From Nocardia aurantia (GTDB taxonomy: Bacteria; Actinomycetota; Actinomycetes; Mycobacteriales; Mycobacteriaceae): 64,000 bases of DNA. Below the pieces are notes generated by a model. The model was not told where the DNA came from. It saw only the letters and a list, made by a program, of their open reading frames with translations, and did not search any database. The stretch spans positions 62,001-126,000 of the forward strand of contig NZ_WEGI01000004.1 of assembly GCF_009604425.1 (NCBI RefSeq). Reading direction: 5' to 3'. Every line of letters starts with the position of its first letter. Position 1 is the first letter of the stretch. The position numbers and the translations under genes were made by a program. Of this stretch, positions 50,088 through 59,831 are shown piece by piece.

Positions 50088-51344
50088 TCACGCTCCCTGT
50101 CTGCCGAACACCAGCGCCACGTTGTGCCCGCCGAATCCGAACGAATTGCTGATCGCGTATTCGATGTCCTGCGGTCGCGGCGCGCCGGCGACGATGTCGA
50201 GGTCGCCGATCCGCGGATCGGGCGTGCGGTAGTTCAAGGTGGGCGGCACGATGCCGGTCCGCAGGGTCAGCACGGTGAGCGCCGCCTCCAGGGCGCCGGC
50301 CGCGCCGATCGAATGTCCCAGTGCGGATTTCGGCGCGTATATCGACGCGTGCCCGCCGACGGCGGACCCGATCGCGCGGGCCTCCGCCAGATCGCCGACC
50401 GTCGTCCCGGTCGCGTGCGCGTTCACGTGCGTGATGTCGGCGCCGCGCAGGCCCGCCGACTCGAGCGCCCGGCCCATCGCGCGCGCCGCGCCCCGGCCAT
50501 CGGGATCCGGCGCGACCAGGTGATGACCGTCGGAGGTGAGACCCGCGCCGAGCAGCCGGGCCAGTACGGTCGCTCCCCGGGCTCGCGCGTGTTCGGCCGA
50601 CTCGAGGACCAGCAGGGCGCCGGCCTCGCCGAACACGAAACCGTCGCGGTCGGCGTCGAACGGCCGCGAGGCGCCGGCCGGATCGTCGTTGCGGGTGCTC
50701 ATCGCGCGCATCATGGAGAACGCCGCGATCGGCACCGCCTCGATGTAGCCCTCGACGCCGCCGGTCACGACGATGTCGGCGTCGCCGAGCAGGATCATCC
50801 GCCAGGCGGTGGCGATCGCCTCGGCGCCGGAGGCACAGGCCGAGACCCGGGTGATCACACCGGCGCGCGCACCCAGCTCCAGACCGACATAGGCGGCCGG
50901 GCCGTTGGGCATCATCATCTGCACGGCCAGCGGTGAGATCGTCCGGTAGCCACCGGTCCGCAGCCGTTGCGTGGTGTCCACGTACGCGTCCGCGCCGCCG
51001 AGTCCGGTGCCGATGGCGACGGCCAGCCGGTCCCGGTCGACGTCCGGGCTGCCGGCCTCCTTCCACACCTCCCGGCCGAGGACGGTCGCCAGCTGTTCGA
51101 CGAACGCCATACGGCGGCGCTCGGTGCGGGCCAGCAGTTCACCGGGCGGGCATGTCAGCCGGCCGCCGATCCGTACCGGCAGGTCGTGTTCGGTGAGGAA
51201 GGCGTCCTCGAGCCGGCCGATCCCGCTGTGACCGGCGAGCAGTCCCGTCCAGGTGGACTCCAGGGTGTCGCCGACCGAGGTGGTCGCGGCCATCGCGGTG
51301 ACCACGACCTCCGGGAAGCCCTCGGCGGGCCGGAACGCGGTCAC
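50088..51344 (-). CDS. Beta-ketoacyl-ACP synthase II (KasA/FabF-like)
   Basis: 418 residues from GTG 51344, overlapping the monooxygenase stop (GTGA). Thiolase-fold condensing enzyme with catalytic triad Cys in [13 protein letters not shown], His in [11 protein letters not shown] and His in [17 protein letters not shown], and [12 protein letters not shown] at the end. Catalyses decarboxylative condensation of malonyl-ACP with acyl-ACP; here probably in a dedicated lipid rather than housekeeping FAS-II, because no other FAS-II genes are nearby. Confidence 0.93.
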   Translation of the reverse strand: MTAFRPAEGFPEVVVTAMAATTSVGDTLESTWTGLLAGHSGIGRLEDAFLTEHDLPVRIGGRLTCPPGELLARTERRRMAFVEQLATVLGREVWKEAGSPDVDRDRLAVAIGTGLGGADAYVDTTQRLRTGGYRTISPLAVQMMMPNGPAAYVGLELGARAGVITRVSACASGAEAIATAWRMILLGDADIVVTGGVEGYIEAVPIAAFSMMRAMSTRNDDPAGASRPFDADRDGFVFGEAGALLVLESAEHARARGATVLARLLGAGLTSDGHHLVAPDPDGRGAARAMGRALESAGLRGADITHVNAHATGTTVGDLAEARAIGSAVGGHASIYAPKSALGHSIGAAGALEAALTVLTLRTGIVPPTLNYRTPDPRIGDLDIVAGAPRPQDIEYAISNSFGFGGHNVALVFGRQGA

Positions 51345-52843
51345 CGGACGGCCTGCGCGGTCACGAGGGGCGCGGTCAGGAAGGCGTCCTCCTCGACCCG
51401 GCGGGTCGCGAACCAGTAACTCGTGCCGGTGCCGGGCCAGGACTGCCGGTTGCGGCCGGTGTGATCGAGGAACCAGCTGTGGCAGCCGCCCGAATTCCAC
51501 ACCGAGCCCGCGAGTTTCCCGTGCAGCCGGTCGTTGAAGTCGCGCTGCACGCTCTCGCGCACCTCGAACCGGGTCGTGCCGCGGGACCGCATCAGCCGCA
51601 GGCATCGCGTGATGTAGCGGATCTGGGTCTCGATCACGAACAGGATGGATTGCGAGCCGCCACCGGAATTCGGGCCCATGATCATGAAGAAGTTCGGGAA
51701 TCCGGTCACCGTCATGCCGAGGTACGCCTGCATGCCGTCGCGCCACGCCTCCTGGATGGTGATTCCGTCCCGGCCGACGATGTGCTCACTCGCGCAACGA
51801 TTCTCGGTGTCGAATCCGGTGCCGAGGATCACCACGTCGGCGGCGTGGAACTCGCCGTCGGCGGTGCGGATGCCGCCCGCGGCGAACTGCTCGATCGGCG
51901 CGGTGACGAGCGCGGCGTTGGGCTGCTGCAGGGCCGGATAGAAGTCGCTGGACAACAGGATCCGCTTGCAGCCGATGGTGTACGAGGGTGTCAGCTTCGC
52001 GCGCAGTCCGGGATCGGGCACCTGCCGGCGCAGGTTTCGCATCGAGGCCCATTTCAGCAGGAACAGCAGGCGCGGGTGCAGGAACCCGGCCACCGGCACC
52101 TCGTGGGTCCAGAACGCGATGTTGCGGTAGATCTTCATCGCCGCGGGGAAGGCCTTGAACAGCTTGTGTTCCCGCGTACTCACCGGCCGGTCCGGCTTCG
52201 GCAGCACCCAGTGCGCGTTGCGCTGGAACACGGTGACCCGCTCGGCGCGCTGCACGATCTCCGGCACGAATTGCGCCGAGCTGGCGCCGGTTCCGATCAC
52301 CGCCACCCGCTTGCCGGTCAGGTCGACATCGTGATCCCAACGGGCCGAATGGAATACGGGACCGGTGAATTCGCTCCGCCCCGGGAAGTCGGGGATGTTG
52401 GGCCGGTGCAGCGCGCCGTGCGCGGCGACGACGACGCGCGCCAGATATTCGGCGCCGTCGGCGGTGCGTACCCGCCAGCGGTCGGCGTCGTCCTCGAAGT
52501 CGTAGGACACCACCTCGGACCGGAATCGGATGTGCCGCCGCAGTTCGTAGTGCTTGGCCACCCGCCGGATGTAGTCCAGGATCTCCGGCTGGCCCGCGTA
52601 CAGGCGACTCCAGTCGGTGCTGGGTGCGAAGGAGTACGAATACATCATCGACATCACGTCGCAGGCGCAGCCGGGGTAGGTGTTCTCCCGCCAGGTGCCG
52701 CCGACATCGTCGGCCTTCTCCAGAACCAGGAAATTGTTCTCGCCGGCCTCGCGCAGCCGGATCGCCATACCGAGCCCGGCGAATCCGGCGCCGACGATCA
52801 GAACATCGAGAACCGCAGCAGTGGTCGCGTCGCCTTGTGCCAT
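51341..52843 (-). CDS. Baeyer-Villiger-type flavin monooxygenase
   Basis: 500 residues from ATG 52843 (GTG 52873 possible). FAD motif [27 protein letters not shown], the BVMO fingerprint [12 protein letters not shown] (FxGxxxHxxxWD), NADPH motif [13 protein letters not shown] and ATGF-like GTGFDTENR. Resembles MymA/EtaA-type enzymes of mycobacteria that modify envelope lipids or ketones. First gene of a monooxygenase/ketoacyl-synthase/DUF2236 operon, divergent from the desaturase. Confidence 0.92.
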   Translation of the reverse strand: MAQGDATTAAVLDVLIVGAGFAGLGMAIRLREAGENNFLVLEKADDVGGTWRENTYPGCACDVMSMMYSYSFAPSTDWSRLYAGQPEILDYIRRVAKHYELRRHIRFRSEVVSYDFEDDADRWRVRTADGAEYLARVVVAAHGALHRPNIPDFPGRSEFTGPVFHSARWDHDVDLTGKRVAVIGTGASSAQFVPEIVQRAERVTVFQRNAHWVLPKPDRPVSTREHKLFKAFPAAMKIYRNIAFWTHEVPVAGFLHPRLLFLLKWASMRNLRRQVPDPGLRAKLTPSYTIGCKRILLSSDFYPALQQPNAALVTAPIEQFAAGGIRTADGEFHAADVVILGTGFDTENRCASEHIVGRDGITIQEAWRDGMQAYLGMTVTGFPNFFMIMGPNSGGGSQSILFVIETQIRYITRCLRLMRSRGTTRFEVRESVQRDFNDRLHGKLAGSVWNSGGCHSWFLDHTGRNRQSWPGTGTSYWFATRRVEEDAFLTAPLVTAQAVR

Positions 52844-52984
52844 GCTCGCAGTCTGGCCGCGGTCTTCTGACACCCGGCTGAAATCCGCCGGGCGCCGGCC
52901 TCAGACACGTGTCAGTCCGGAATCGAATACTGCAGGCGCGGCACAGCATCCGCTGTCGTACCCCCGAGGATCAGGTGGCGCGAA

Positions 52985-54094
52985 ATGACAGCACCCTATG
53001 AACGACTGCTGGCGACCCCCCGGACCGACCCCATCGCGGAATCCGATCGTTCCGCCGCGGCCGGTCGGCGGGAATCGCCGTTCCCGGCCCTGCAGGCGGA
53101 GATTCGCGCGGCGGGACTGCTGGACCTCCGGTGGCGGCACTATCTCGGCAAGATGATCGTGAACGTGATCATGCTGATCGCCGGCTGGACCGTGTTCTTC
53201 GTGCTCGGCTCGTCGTGGTGGCAACTGCTCGTGGCGGTCTACCTGGCGTTCTGTTACGTCCAGACCGGGCTGCTCGGTCACGATATCGGGCACCATCAGG
53301 TCAGCCGGCGCAAGCGCACCATGGAGGCGCTCGGCTATCTGCACGGAAATCTGCTGCTCGGTGCGAGTTACGAGTGGTGGATCAATCATCACAACCGGCA
53401 TCACAGCAATCCCAACCACATCGAGAAGGATCCCGACATCGTCCGCCGCAAGGCGATCTTCACCGCCGAGCAGGCGGATCAGCCGATGTCGGCGGGGCGT
53501 CGATTCGTGGTGCGGCACCAGGAGAAGGTGTTCTTCCCGATGGCGATCCTGGAATCGCTGGGGCTGCGGGTGGTGAGCGCCCGCGCGATCGCGCAGCGCA
53601 CCGTGCGCCGGCCGATCGTGGAGGGCGCGCTGATCGCGGTGCATTTCGCGGCCTATCTCACCGCTGTGTTCGTCGTGCTGGATCTACCGAAAGCACTGGT
53701 GTTCATCGCCGTTCACCACGGCCTGACCGGTCTGTACGGCGGCATGATCTTCGCGCCGAACCACAAGGGCATGCCGGTGCGCACCGACCGGGAATCGCTG
53801 GATTGGATGACCCGCCAGGTGATCACGGCCCGCAACATCCGCGGCGGTTTGGTGACCGACTATCTGTACGGTGGTCTGAATTACCAGATCGAGCACCATC
53901 TGTTCCCGTCCATGCCGCAGCCGAATCTGGGCAGGGCCCATCCGATCGTCCGGAGGCATTGCGAGGCAGCCGGTCTCACCTACCACGAGACCTCGATCCC
54001 GGGTTCGTACCTGGAGATCGTCCGGCACCTGCACCGGGTCGGCCGGGAGGCGCGGCCGCGCCTGATCGCCGCCGGGCAGCGCGCGGGCCGGTAA
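52985..54094 (+). CDS. Fatty acid desaturase (acyl-lipid/linoleoyl-CoA type)
   Basis: 369 residues. Three histidine boxes: GHDIGHHQ, HHNRHHSNPNH and QIEHHLFP, the last with Gln in place of the first His, as in front-end and linoleoyl-CoA-type desaturases. Membrane helices IVNVIMLIAGWTVFFVLG, LLVAVYLAFCYVQTGLLG and ALIAVHFAAYLTAVFVVL. Needs di-iron and an electron donor (ferredoxin or oxidoreductase, not encoded here). Divergent from the monooxygenase operon over 141 bases. Confidence 0.92.
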   Translation: MTAPYERLLATPRTDPIAESDRSAAAGRRESPFPALQAEIRAAGLLDLRWRHYLGKMIVNVIMLIAGWTVFFVLGSSWWQLLVAVYLAFCYVQTGLLGHDIGHHQVSRRKRTMEALGYLHGNLLLGASYEWWINHHNRHHSNPNHIEKDPDIVRRKAIFTAEQADQPMSAGRRFVVRHQEKVFFPMAILESLGLRVVSARAIAQRTVRRPIVEGALIAVHFAAYLTAVFVVLDLPKALVFIAVHHGLTGLYGGMIFAPNHKGMPVRTDRESLDWMTRQVITARNIRGGLVTDYLYGGLNYQIEHHLFPSMPQPNLGRAHPIVRRHCEAAGLTYHETSIPGSYLEIVRHLHRVGREARPRLIAAGQRAGR

Positions 54095-54186
54095 CTCACC
54101 GGATGCGGTTGGGATTGCGCCGCAACGGGTTTCGGAAAGAGGTCGGCCGCGTGCGGTACTGTTTCCGGTAGGAGACAGGAGCTGCC

Positions 54187-54393
54187 GTGGTGAGCCGTTG
54201 GTTTTCGTTGTTGGTCTTCGTCTGGCTGATCCTCGGCCTCGTCGCCGCGCTCCAGCGCGGATATCTGACCCATCCGTCCGACAATTGCGCGGATTTCGCG
54301 ACCGTTCTGCTGAACGTGGTGGCGGGACCGTTGAACTACATCGGCATACACCCGTCGATGTCGGATTGCGTTCTGCCGCAACCTACTCCGTGA
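54187..54393 (+). CDS. Small single-span membrane protein
   Basis: 68 residues from GTG 54187, AGGAGACAGGAG upstream. One helix (WFSLLVFVWLILGLVAALQ), then RGYLTHPSDNCADFATVLLNVVAGPLNYIGIHPSMSDC with two cysteines. Family of similar small proteins is common in mycolata; function unknown. Its end overlaps the convergent TetR gene by 11 bases. Confidence 0.7.
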   Translation: MVSRWFSLLVFVWLILGLVAALQRGYLTHPSDNCADFATVLLNVVAGPLNYIGIHPSMSDCVLPQPTP

Positions 54394-55036
54394 GGCTGTG
54401 ATCCGCCGGGCCGCGATGTCCGGGAACGTGTTCCGGGTGCTGTCGCGGTAAGCCCGCCGCGGCCCGCATCGCGGACCGGCCGCGCGCCGCCGCGCCGGGG
54501 TCGTCGAGCAGCTGGATCTCCTGGTTGACGGCCATCGCGATGCCGATGAGCGCCGTCGCGGTCTCGTCCGGTGGCCGGTGCGCGGATTCGACTCGGGCGG
54601 CGGCGATCTCGTCGGTCAGCCGGGAGCGCCAGGCGGTGACCACCGTGCGCAGGTGGTCCCGGAGCGGGCCGGGCCGGCCGTCGAATTCGGTCGATGCGGC
54701 GGTGACGAAACAGCCGCCCGGGAACGGGCAGTCGGCGAGGTAGCCGATCCAGGCGTCGATGAGCCGGGCCAGCCGGTCCGCGCCGTGCGGCAGTCCCTTC
54801 AGCGGTTCTGTCACGGCCGCCCGGAAGATCCCGCCCGCCCGGTCGAGCGCCTCGATCTGTAACCGCTCGCGGGAGCCGAACGGGCCGAGGATGCCGGATT
54901 TGCTCATGCCCAGTCCGTCGGCGAGCGTGCCGATGGTCAGTCCCTCCAGGCCGACCCGCGAGGCCTCCGCGACGGCGTATCCGACGATCCGGTCGCGGGT
55001 CCGGGCCGCCTCGGCGAGGGAATGACGGGGAGACAT
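54383..55036 (-). CDS. TetR family regulator
   Basis: 217 residues. Helix-turn-helix about 15-60 (LEGLTIGTLADGLGMSKSGILGPFGSRERLQIEALDRA), C-terminal domain with CPFPGGCFVTAASTEFDGRPGPLRDHLR, same subgroup as the TetR at 25514-26119. Divergent from the DinB-like gene; the ATAGCG dyad between them is a likely operator. Confidence 0.9.
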   Translation of the reverse strand: MSPRHSLAEAARTRDRIVGYAVAEASRVGLEGLTIGTLADGLGMSKSGILGPFGSRERLQIEALDRAGGIFRAAVTEPLKGLPHGADRLARLIDAWIGYLADCPFPGGCFVTAASTEFDGRPGPLRDHLRTVVTAWRSRLTDEIAAARVESAHRPPDETATALIGIAMAVNQEIQLLDDPGAAARGRSAMRAAAGLPRQHPEHVPGHRGPADHSLTE

Positions 55037-55045
55037 CGCCCAACT

Positions 55046-55067
55046 ATAGCGTCCGGTCGTTCGCTAT
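55046..55067. promoter_or_regulatory. ATAGCG-N10-CGCTAT inverted repeat
   Basis: Six-base perfect arms around a 10-base spacer, 9 bases upstream of the TetR start and 46 before the DinB-like start. Fits an operator used by the TetR for both divergent genes. Confidence 0.5.
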
Positions 55068-55113
55068 TGTTTGATGGAGTACGACCGTGCGCTATTTCTC
55101 TCGAAGGTGGACC

Positions 55114-55677
55114 ATGATCGACCTGTTGCGGCTGGACGCGACCGCTCTCGCCCTGATCGCCCACGATGTGGCGATGCTCACCGATGCCGAGCTGGATCGG
55201 CCGACCCCCTGCACCGGCTGGAACGTCGCGGATCTGTTGCGGCACATGAACGAACGGCACGAGGCCGTCATCGCCGCGGTTCTCGGCGGCGAACCCGACG
55301 ACGCCGCCGACCCCCGCGCCGGATTCGCCCGGATCGGCGGCCGCTGGCTGGCGGCCATGGAACGCACCGGCGACGCGGTGCCGTTGCCGGAACGCGGCGC
55401 CCTGCCGACCGATCGCGTGCTATCGATTCACTTCGTGGACATGCTCGTCCACCGCTGGGACATCGCCCGCGCGCTGGGCCGGCCCTGCGCCGTCCCGGAT
55501 CGGCTGACCGCCGCGGCGCTGCCGATGGCCCGTGTGACGACCGCCCCCGGCAGTCCGCTCAACGGGCCGGACGGGGTCTACGCTCCCCGGCTGGCGGAGG
55601 ATCCCGCCCGTCCTGAGATGGACAACGTCGCCGCGCTCCTCGGCCGGGATCCGCGCTGGTGTGCGGTGACCGGCTAG
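55114..55677 (+). CDS. TIGR03086 / maleylpyruvate isomerase-like (DinB fold) protein
   Basis: 187 residues from ATG 55114 behind GAAGGTGG. DinB four-helix fold: LTDAELDRPTPCTGWNVADLLRHMNERHEAVIAAV with metal-binding His, MLVHRWDIARALGRPCAVPDRL with the second His. Family includes mycothiol-dependent enzymes; exact reaction unknown. Its stop overlaps that of the convergent small zinc-ribbon-like gene. Confidence 0.88.
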   Translation: MIDLLRLDATALALIAHDVAMLTDAELDRPTPCTGWNVADLLRHMNERHEAVIAAVLGGEPDDAADPRAGFARIGGRWLAAMERTGDAVPLPERGALPTDRVLSIHFVDMLVHRWDIARALGRPCAVPDRLTAAALPMARVTTAPGSPLNGPDGVYAPRLAEDPARPEMDNVAALLGRDPRWCAVTG

Positions 55678-55838
55678 CGGCCGGCAGCGCGCTGGAACAG
55701 GTTCTTACCCGGCGCGGCCGCCGGATGGCCGGGGCACCACTGCTCGGCCGGGACGGCGGCCCGGACCTGGTCGACATGCTGGCCGCAACCGGTCCAGGTG
55801 GTCTTGCCGCAGGTGGCGCAGGGAACGGGTTGGCACAT
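55674..55838 (-). CDS. Small Cys-rich (zinc-binding) protein
   Basis: 54 residues from ATG 55838. Two CxxC-like pairs and a CxGH: CATCGKTTWTGCGQH, then WCPGHP. This is a small conserved actinobacterial family, probably binding one zinc ion; function unknown. Convergent with the DinB-like gene (4-base overlap). Confidence 0.75.
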   Translation of the reverse strand: MCQPVPCATCGKTTWTGCGQHVDQVRAAVPAEQWCPGHPAAAPGKNLFQRAAGR

Positions 55839-55940
55839 GGAGTGAATCCTCTCGGTTCGGTCGGGGCGTCGCCCGCACTCGTCCCAGCCTGCCACGCCAC
55901 CGCGGACGAACGCGACGAACACCACGCCGGACCGGATCGA

Positions 55941-57257
55941 TCACATGCCCTTGACCTCGATCAGCGGTGGTGGATACGACGAGGACGCGAGTGGCGCGCG
56001 CCACGGGCGGTGCACCGTGTCGTCCGGCACGTCGGCCAGTTCCGGAATCCACCGGCGGACGTACGCGCCCTCCGGATCGTGCCGCTGCGCCTGCAGGATC
56101 GGATTGAGCACCCGGTTGGGCCGGGTGTCGGTACCGGTGCCGGCGACCCACTGCCAGTTCAGTTGATTGTTGGCGACGTCGGCGTCGACCAGCCAGTGCA
56201 GGAAATGACGTGCGCCGACCCGCCAATCCACGCCGAGGGATTTGACCAGGAAGCTGGCGGTGATCAACCGGGCGCGGTTGGGCATCCACCCCTCGGCCCG
56301 CAACTGCCGCAGACCCGCGTCGACGACCGGATATCCGGTGCGGCCCTCGCACCAGGCCGCCACCGCCTTCGGGTCGTCGCGCCAGCGGACGTTCCGCTGC
56401 CGATAGTCGTGCCAGCCCGCGTCGGGCCGCGCGGAGAGTACTTGGTGGTAGAAGTCACGCCATGCCAGCTGCCGGACGAACGCCTCAGCGCCCGGCTTCG
56501 CGGTGTCGGCCCGCGACAGGATCTCCGTCGCCGACAGGCAGCCGAAATGCAGATAGGGCGACAGGCGTGAGGTGGCGTCGGCGCCCAGCTCGTCGTTGCG
56601 GGTGTCGTACTCCTCGATCGACCCCGACAACCAGCGGTTCAGTAGTTTGCGGCCGGTCGCTTCACCACCGACTCGCAGCTCGGGGGAGCCCTCGCTGTCG
56701 GCGAAATCGGGCAACGGGTCGGAGTGCACCCGCGGCACGACCACCTCGTGCGGCGCCCGGAGTGGTTTGCGCAGCGGGACATCGTGCCAGCGCTTGTAGT
56801 ACGGGGTGAAGACCGCGAAATGATCCCGGCCCGTCCCCGGGGACAGCTCGGCGCGATCCACCGCGGTGATCGAGGAGCGGTGGGTGTGCAGCAGGCAGTT
56901 GCGCGCCTCCAGCCGCTCCCGCAGCCGCCGCTCGCGGCGGCCGGAGTACGGGGTGACATCGGCGGCGATGTGCACGCTCTCCGCGTGCGCTTCGGCGGCG
57001 ACCTCGTCGACCACGTCCACGACATCGCCGTGGCGGACGACCAGCCGGCCGCCGTGCGCCCGCAGAGCCTCGTCCAGTTCGGCCAGCGCGGCGGCGAGGA
57101 ATCGCATGCGGTTGGGTGCGGCAGCGGTGCGCTCGATCAATTCGTCGTCGACGACGAACAGCGGGACCACGGCGGCGCCTTCGCTACATGCCGCCGCCAG
57201 CATCGGATTGTCGTGCACCCGCAGATCGCGGGTGAACAGCGCAATGGTCACGCACAT
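55941..57257 (-). CDS. phr: Deoxyribodipyrimidine photolyase (cyclobutane dimer)
   Basis: 438 residues from ATG 57257 behind GGAAGGAAG. Photolyase N-domain (ALFTRDLRVHDNPMLAAA), FAD domain with SRLSPYLHFGCLS, FVRQLAWRDFYHQVL, GYPVVDAGLRQLRAEGWMPNRARLITASFLVKSLGVDWRVGARHF and NNQLNWQWVAGTGTD. Trp residues of the electron chain (WRDF, NWQWVAG, GWMPNRAR) are present. Repairs UV dimers with blue light. Divergent from the CarH/LitR-like regulator, so probably light- or cobalamin-controlled. Confidence 0.95.
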   Translation of the reverse strand: MCVTIALFTRDLRVHDNPMLAAACSEGAAVVPLFVVDDELIERTAAAPNRMRFLAAALAELDEALRAHGGRLVVRHGDVVDVVDEVAAEAHAESVHIAADVTPYSGRRERRLRERLEARNCLLHTHRSSITAVDRAELSPGTGRDHFAVFTPYYKRWHDVPLRKPLRAPHEVVVPRVHSDPLPDFADSEGSPELRVGGEATGRKLLNRWLSGSIEEYDTRNDELGADATSRLSPYLHFGCLSATEILSRADTAKPGAEAFVRQLAWRDFYHQVLSARPDAGWHDYRQRNVRWRDDPKAVAAWCEGRTGYPVVDAGLRQLRAEGWMPNRARLITASFLVKSLGVDWRVGARHFLHWLVDADVANNQLNWQWVAGTGTDTRPNRVLNPILQAQRHDPEGAYVRRWIPELADVPDDTVHRPWRAPLASSSYPPPLIEVKGM

Positions 57258-57380
57258 CGACGTACTTCCTTCCGGGATTCGTTGTGCGGCCGGGGCGTGA
57301 TCATGACGCGGATCCCGTCTCGCCGACGTGGTGCGGCCCGTGCCTGGACTCGGCACCTCTGCTCCACCATAGCGCACTAT

Positions 57381-57397
57381 CGATGCACAAACGATGC
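57381..57397. promoter_or_regulatory. 11-bp spaced CGATGC direct repeats, candidate CarH/LitR operator
   Basis: CGATGC at 57381-57386 and 57392-57397, exactly 11 bases apart, between the divergent photolyase and MerR-like genes. CarH-type regulators bind tandem 11-bp repeats, so the spacing is suggestive. An imperfect third unit may precede at 57370. Confidence 0.45.
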
Positions 57398-57443
57398 GTC
57401 CGTTCGGGGACGCGCATCACCCCGGCACGGGCACAATGAAGGC

Positions 57444-58280
57444 ATGCCCGCCGGTTCCGTCTCAGATCCACGCGCCGGGTACACCGTCGGCGCGGTCGCC
57501 GAGCGGCTCGGCGTCCCGACGGCGACCCTGCGTAGCTGGACCCAGCGCTACGGCATCGGCCCGTCGCGACATCAGCCGGGCCGGCACCGGCTGTACACCG
57601 AGGCCGACATCGCCGCGCTGGAGCGCATGCTGGAACTCGTCCGCGCCGGGGTCAGCCCGGCCGGCGCCGCCGAGGCGGCCCGCGGACCGCAGCCGGCCGT
57701 CGGCGACCACACCGCCCTGCTGGCCGCCGCGTTCGCGCTGGACGCCGACACCGTGACCGGACTGCTGATCGCACATCTGCGGGCCTACGGGGTCATAGAC
57801 ACCTGGGACCGCCTGTGCCGCCCCGCATTCGGTGAGATCGTCGCCGAACAGGCCCGCGGCACAGGCTGTATCGACGTGGAGCATCTGCTGTCCTGGTGTG
57901 TCGCATCGACACTCCAGCAGTCCCACCCCGCGTCGGCGGCGCGCACCGCCGCGATCCTGGCCTGCACCAGTGGTGAAACCCATTCGCTGGCACTGGAAGC
58001 GCTGCGCGCCGCGCTCGCCGAACGGGACATCGCCGCCCTGATGCTCGGCGCCAACGTGCCCACGGACGCCCTGCGCGACGCGCTGGGCCGCACCCCCGGA
58101 CCGGCCACCGTGGTGCTGTGGTCCCAACAGGAATCCACGGCGCTGGTCTCGGCGGTCCGCGCCTGCGCCGACACCGGCGCCCGGGTACTGGTGGGCGGAC
58201 CGGGCTGGTCGAGCGCGCTGCTGCCCGGCGGTGTCGAGCCGGTGGGAACCCTCGCCGAGGCGGTCGAACGACTGCGCTGA
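57444..58280 (+). CDS. MerR-type regulator with B12-binding domain (CarH/LitR-like)
   Basis: 278 residues from ATG 57444. MerR helix-turn-helix at 12-80 (VGAVAERLGVPTATLRSWTQRYGIGPSRHQPGRHRLYTEADI), helical cap about 90-170 with the EH pair in IDVEHLLSWCV, and Rossmann-like B12 domain about 175-278, including TSGETHSLALEALRAALAERDIAALMLGANVP with the cobalt-ligand-like histidine. The tryptophan of the CarH W-x9-EH motif is replaced (Gln here by my count). Resembles light sensors that release DNA when adenosylcobalamin is photolysed; linked to phr as in other actinobacteria. Confidence 0.87.
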   Translation: MPAGSVSDPRAGYTVGAVAERLGVPTATLRSWTQRYGIGPSRHQPGRHRLYTEADIAALERMLELVRAGVSPAGAAEAARGPQPAVGDHTALLAAAFALDADTVTGLLIAHLRAYGVIDTWDRLCRPAFGEIVAEQARGTGCIDVEHLLSWCVASTLQQSHPASAARTAAILACTSGETHSLALEALRAALAERDIAALMLGANVPTDALRDALGRTPGPATVVLWSQQESTALVSAVRACADTGARVLVGGPGWSSALLPGGVEPVGTLAEAVERLR

Positions 58281-58394
58281 AAGCCGAGGTGCGCTCTGCC
58301 CGAGCCGGTTTCGCGTGCGGGTGGACGGGCCCCTCCGGCGCCGATATCGGCCCGGCGGCCGGCGCGCCGCCCGGCTGAGGTGTTCGCCTCGGGC

Positions 58395-59762
58395 TCAGGC
58401 TGTTCCGGGTGTGTCCGGATCGGTTGTCCGGGTGCGGCCGAACAGATGGCGCAGGGCCGGTTCGAGTTCGGGCGTGCGGAAGCGGTGGCCCGCGGCCTGC
58501 AACCGGACCGGCAGCACGCGCTGACTGGCGGTGGCCAGTTCCGCGGCGCCCTTCTTGCCCAGCAACAGCTCCGGGCCGAAGGACGGCACCGGCAGGAGGG
58601 CGGGCCGGTGCAGCACCCGGGCGAGGACGGCGGTGTACTCGGCATTGCGAACCGGGTGCGGCGCAACGGCATCCACCGGTCTGGAGAGGGATTCGTCCCA
58701 CAGCGCGCGGTGGTAGACGTCGACCAGGTCGTCGATGCCGATCCAGGGCAGCCAGCCGCGGCCGTCGCCGATGCGGCCGCCGAGACCAGCGGTGAACAGC
58801 GGTCGCAGCAGGCGCAGCGTGCCGCCGCGGGGGGATTGCACGATGCCCGTGCGCACCGTGACGGTGCGCACGTCGCCCGCGGCGGCGGTGGCCCGCTCCC
58901 AGCGCTCCACCACATCGGCCACGAATCCCGCACCGCGAGAACTGGTTTCGTCGAGCGGTTCGTCACCTCGATCGGCCCCGTAGTAACCGACCGCCGACGC
59001 GCCGACGAACGCCCGGACCTTCGCCTCGGCCGCGCGGGCGGCCAGCCGTTCGGTCGGTCCGATCCGGCTGTCGGCGACCGCGCGCTTGTGCGCCTCGGTG
59101 AACCGGCCCGCGATGGACGCCCCTGCCAGATGGATCACCGCGTCGACGCCGTCGAGCAGTCCGGGCGCCGGATCGGCCGGATCCCAGTGCCGCTGCCCGG
59201 GCCCGGCCGACCCGCGCACCAGCCGGATCACCGTGTGCCCGCCGGTGGTCAGGAAGGCGGACAGGGCCGTGCCGACCAGCCCGGACGAGCCGGTCATCGC
59301 GATGGTCGCCGGACCGTAGCCGTGGGCGGCCGCGTCCCGGTGCGCGGCCAGATCGCCCGCGAGCTGCCGGTAGCGGTAGGCGAACATCGGCCGCAGCGCG
59401 GCGGCGGGCACCGGCGTCTCGACGCGGTCCGACACCCGGGTCCGGTCCGGTCCGAGTTCGTCGAACTCGTGGATGTGCCGCCAGGGCAGTAGGCCCGCGG
59501 GCGCGGAGGTGATGCCGCGCACCGTGATCCGGTCGACGAAGCGATGCGGCGGGTCGTAGTCCGCGGCCTGATGTGCGGCCACCCACCGCAATCCGCCGGG
59601 CAGGCGCAGCACCGCCACCCCGTCCGCGAGCGAATCCGCTTCGGCCGCAACGGCGACCGGCTGCCAGGGCGGCGCCAGCCGGGTGAAGGCGCCCGGCCGG
59701 GTGTGCCAGGCGAACACCTCCGCCCGGGGCGCCGCGACGATGGTCGAACTTTCGATGCCCAC
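58395..59762 (-). CDS. TIGR01777 family NAD-dependent epimerase with N-terminal SRPBCC domain
   Basis: 455 residues. N-terminal SRPBCC domain (about 1-150; FAWHTRPGAFTRLAPPWQPV, DRVETPVPAAALRPMFAYRYRQL) fused to an extended SDR (about 155-450; ITMTGSSGLVGTALSAFL nucleotide motif written here as AMTGSSGLVGTAL, VIHLAGASIAGR, SAVGYYG, WLPWIGIDDLVDVYHRAL). Called SDR39U1-like; function of the family is unknown. Monocistronic. Confidence 0.9.
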   Translation of the reverse strand: MGIESSTIVAAPRAEVFAWHTRPGAFTRLAPPWQPVAVAAEADSLADGVAVLRLPGGLRWVAAHQAADYDPPHRFVDRITVRGITSAPAGLLPWRHIHEFDELGPDRTRVSDRVETPVPAAALRPMFAYRYRQLAGDLAAHRDAAAHGYGPATIAMTGSSGLVGTALSAFLTTGGHTVIRLVRGSAGPGQRHWDPADPAPGLLDGVDAVIHLAGASIAGRFTEAHKRAVADSRIGPTERLAARAAEAKVRAFVGASAVGYYGADRGDEPLDETSSRGAGFVADVVERWERATAAAGDVRTVTVRTGIVQSPRGGTLRLLRPLFTAGLGGRIGDGRGWLPWIGIDDLVDVYHRALWDESLSRPVDAVAPHPVRNAEYTAVLARVLHRPALLPVPSFGPELLLGKKGAAELATASQRVLPVRLQAAGHRFRTPELEPALRHLFGRTRTTDPDTPGTA

Positions 59763-59831
59763 GCGCCGACTCTAGCGCCGAACGGCTCCGTTGAGTCGTT
59801 TCTGCATCGATATATGCCGATTCTTGACGCG

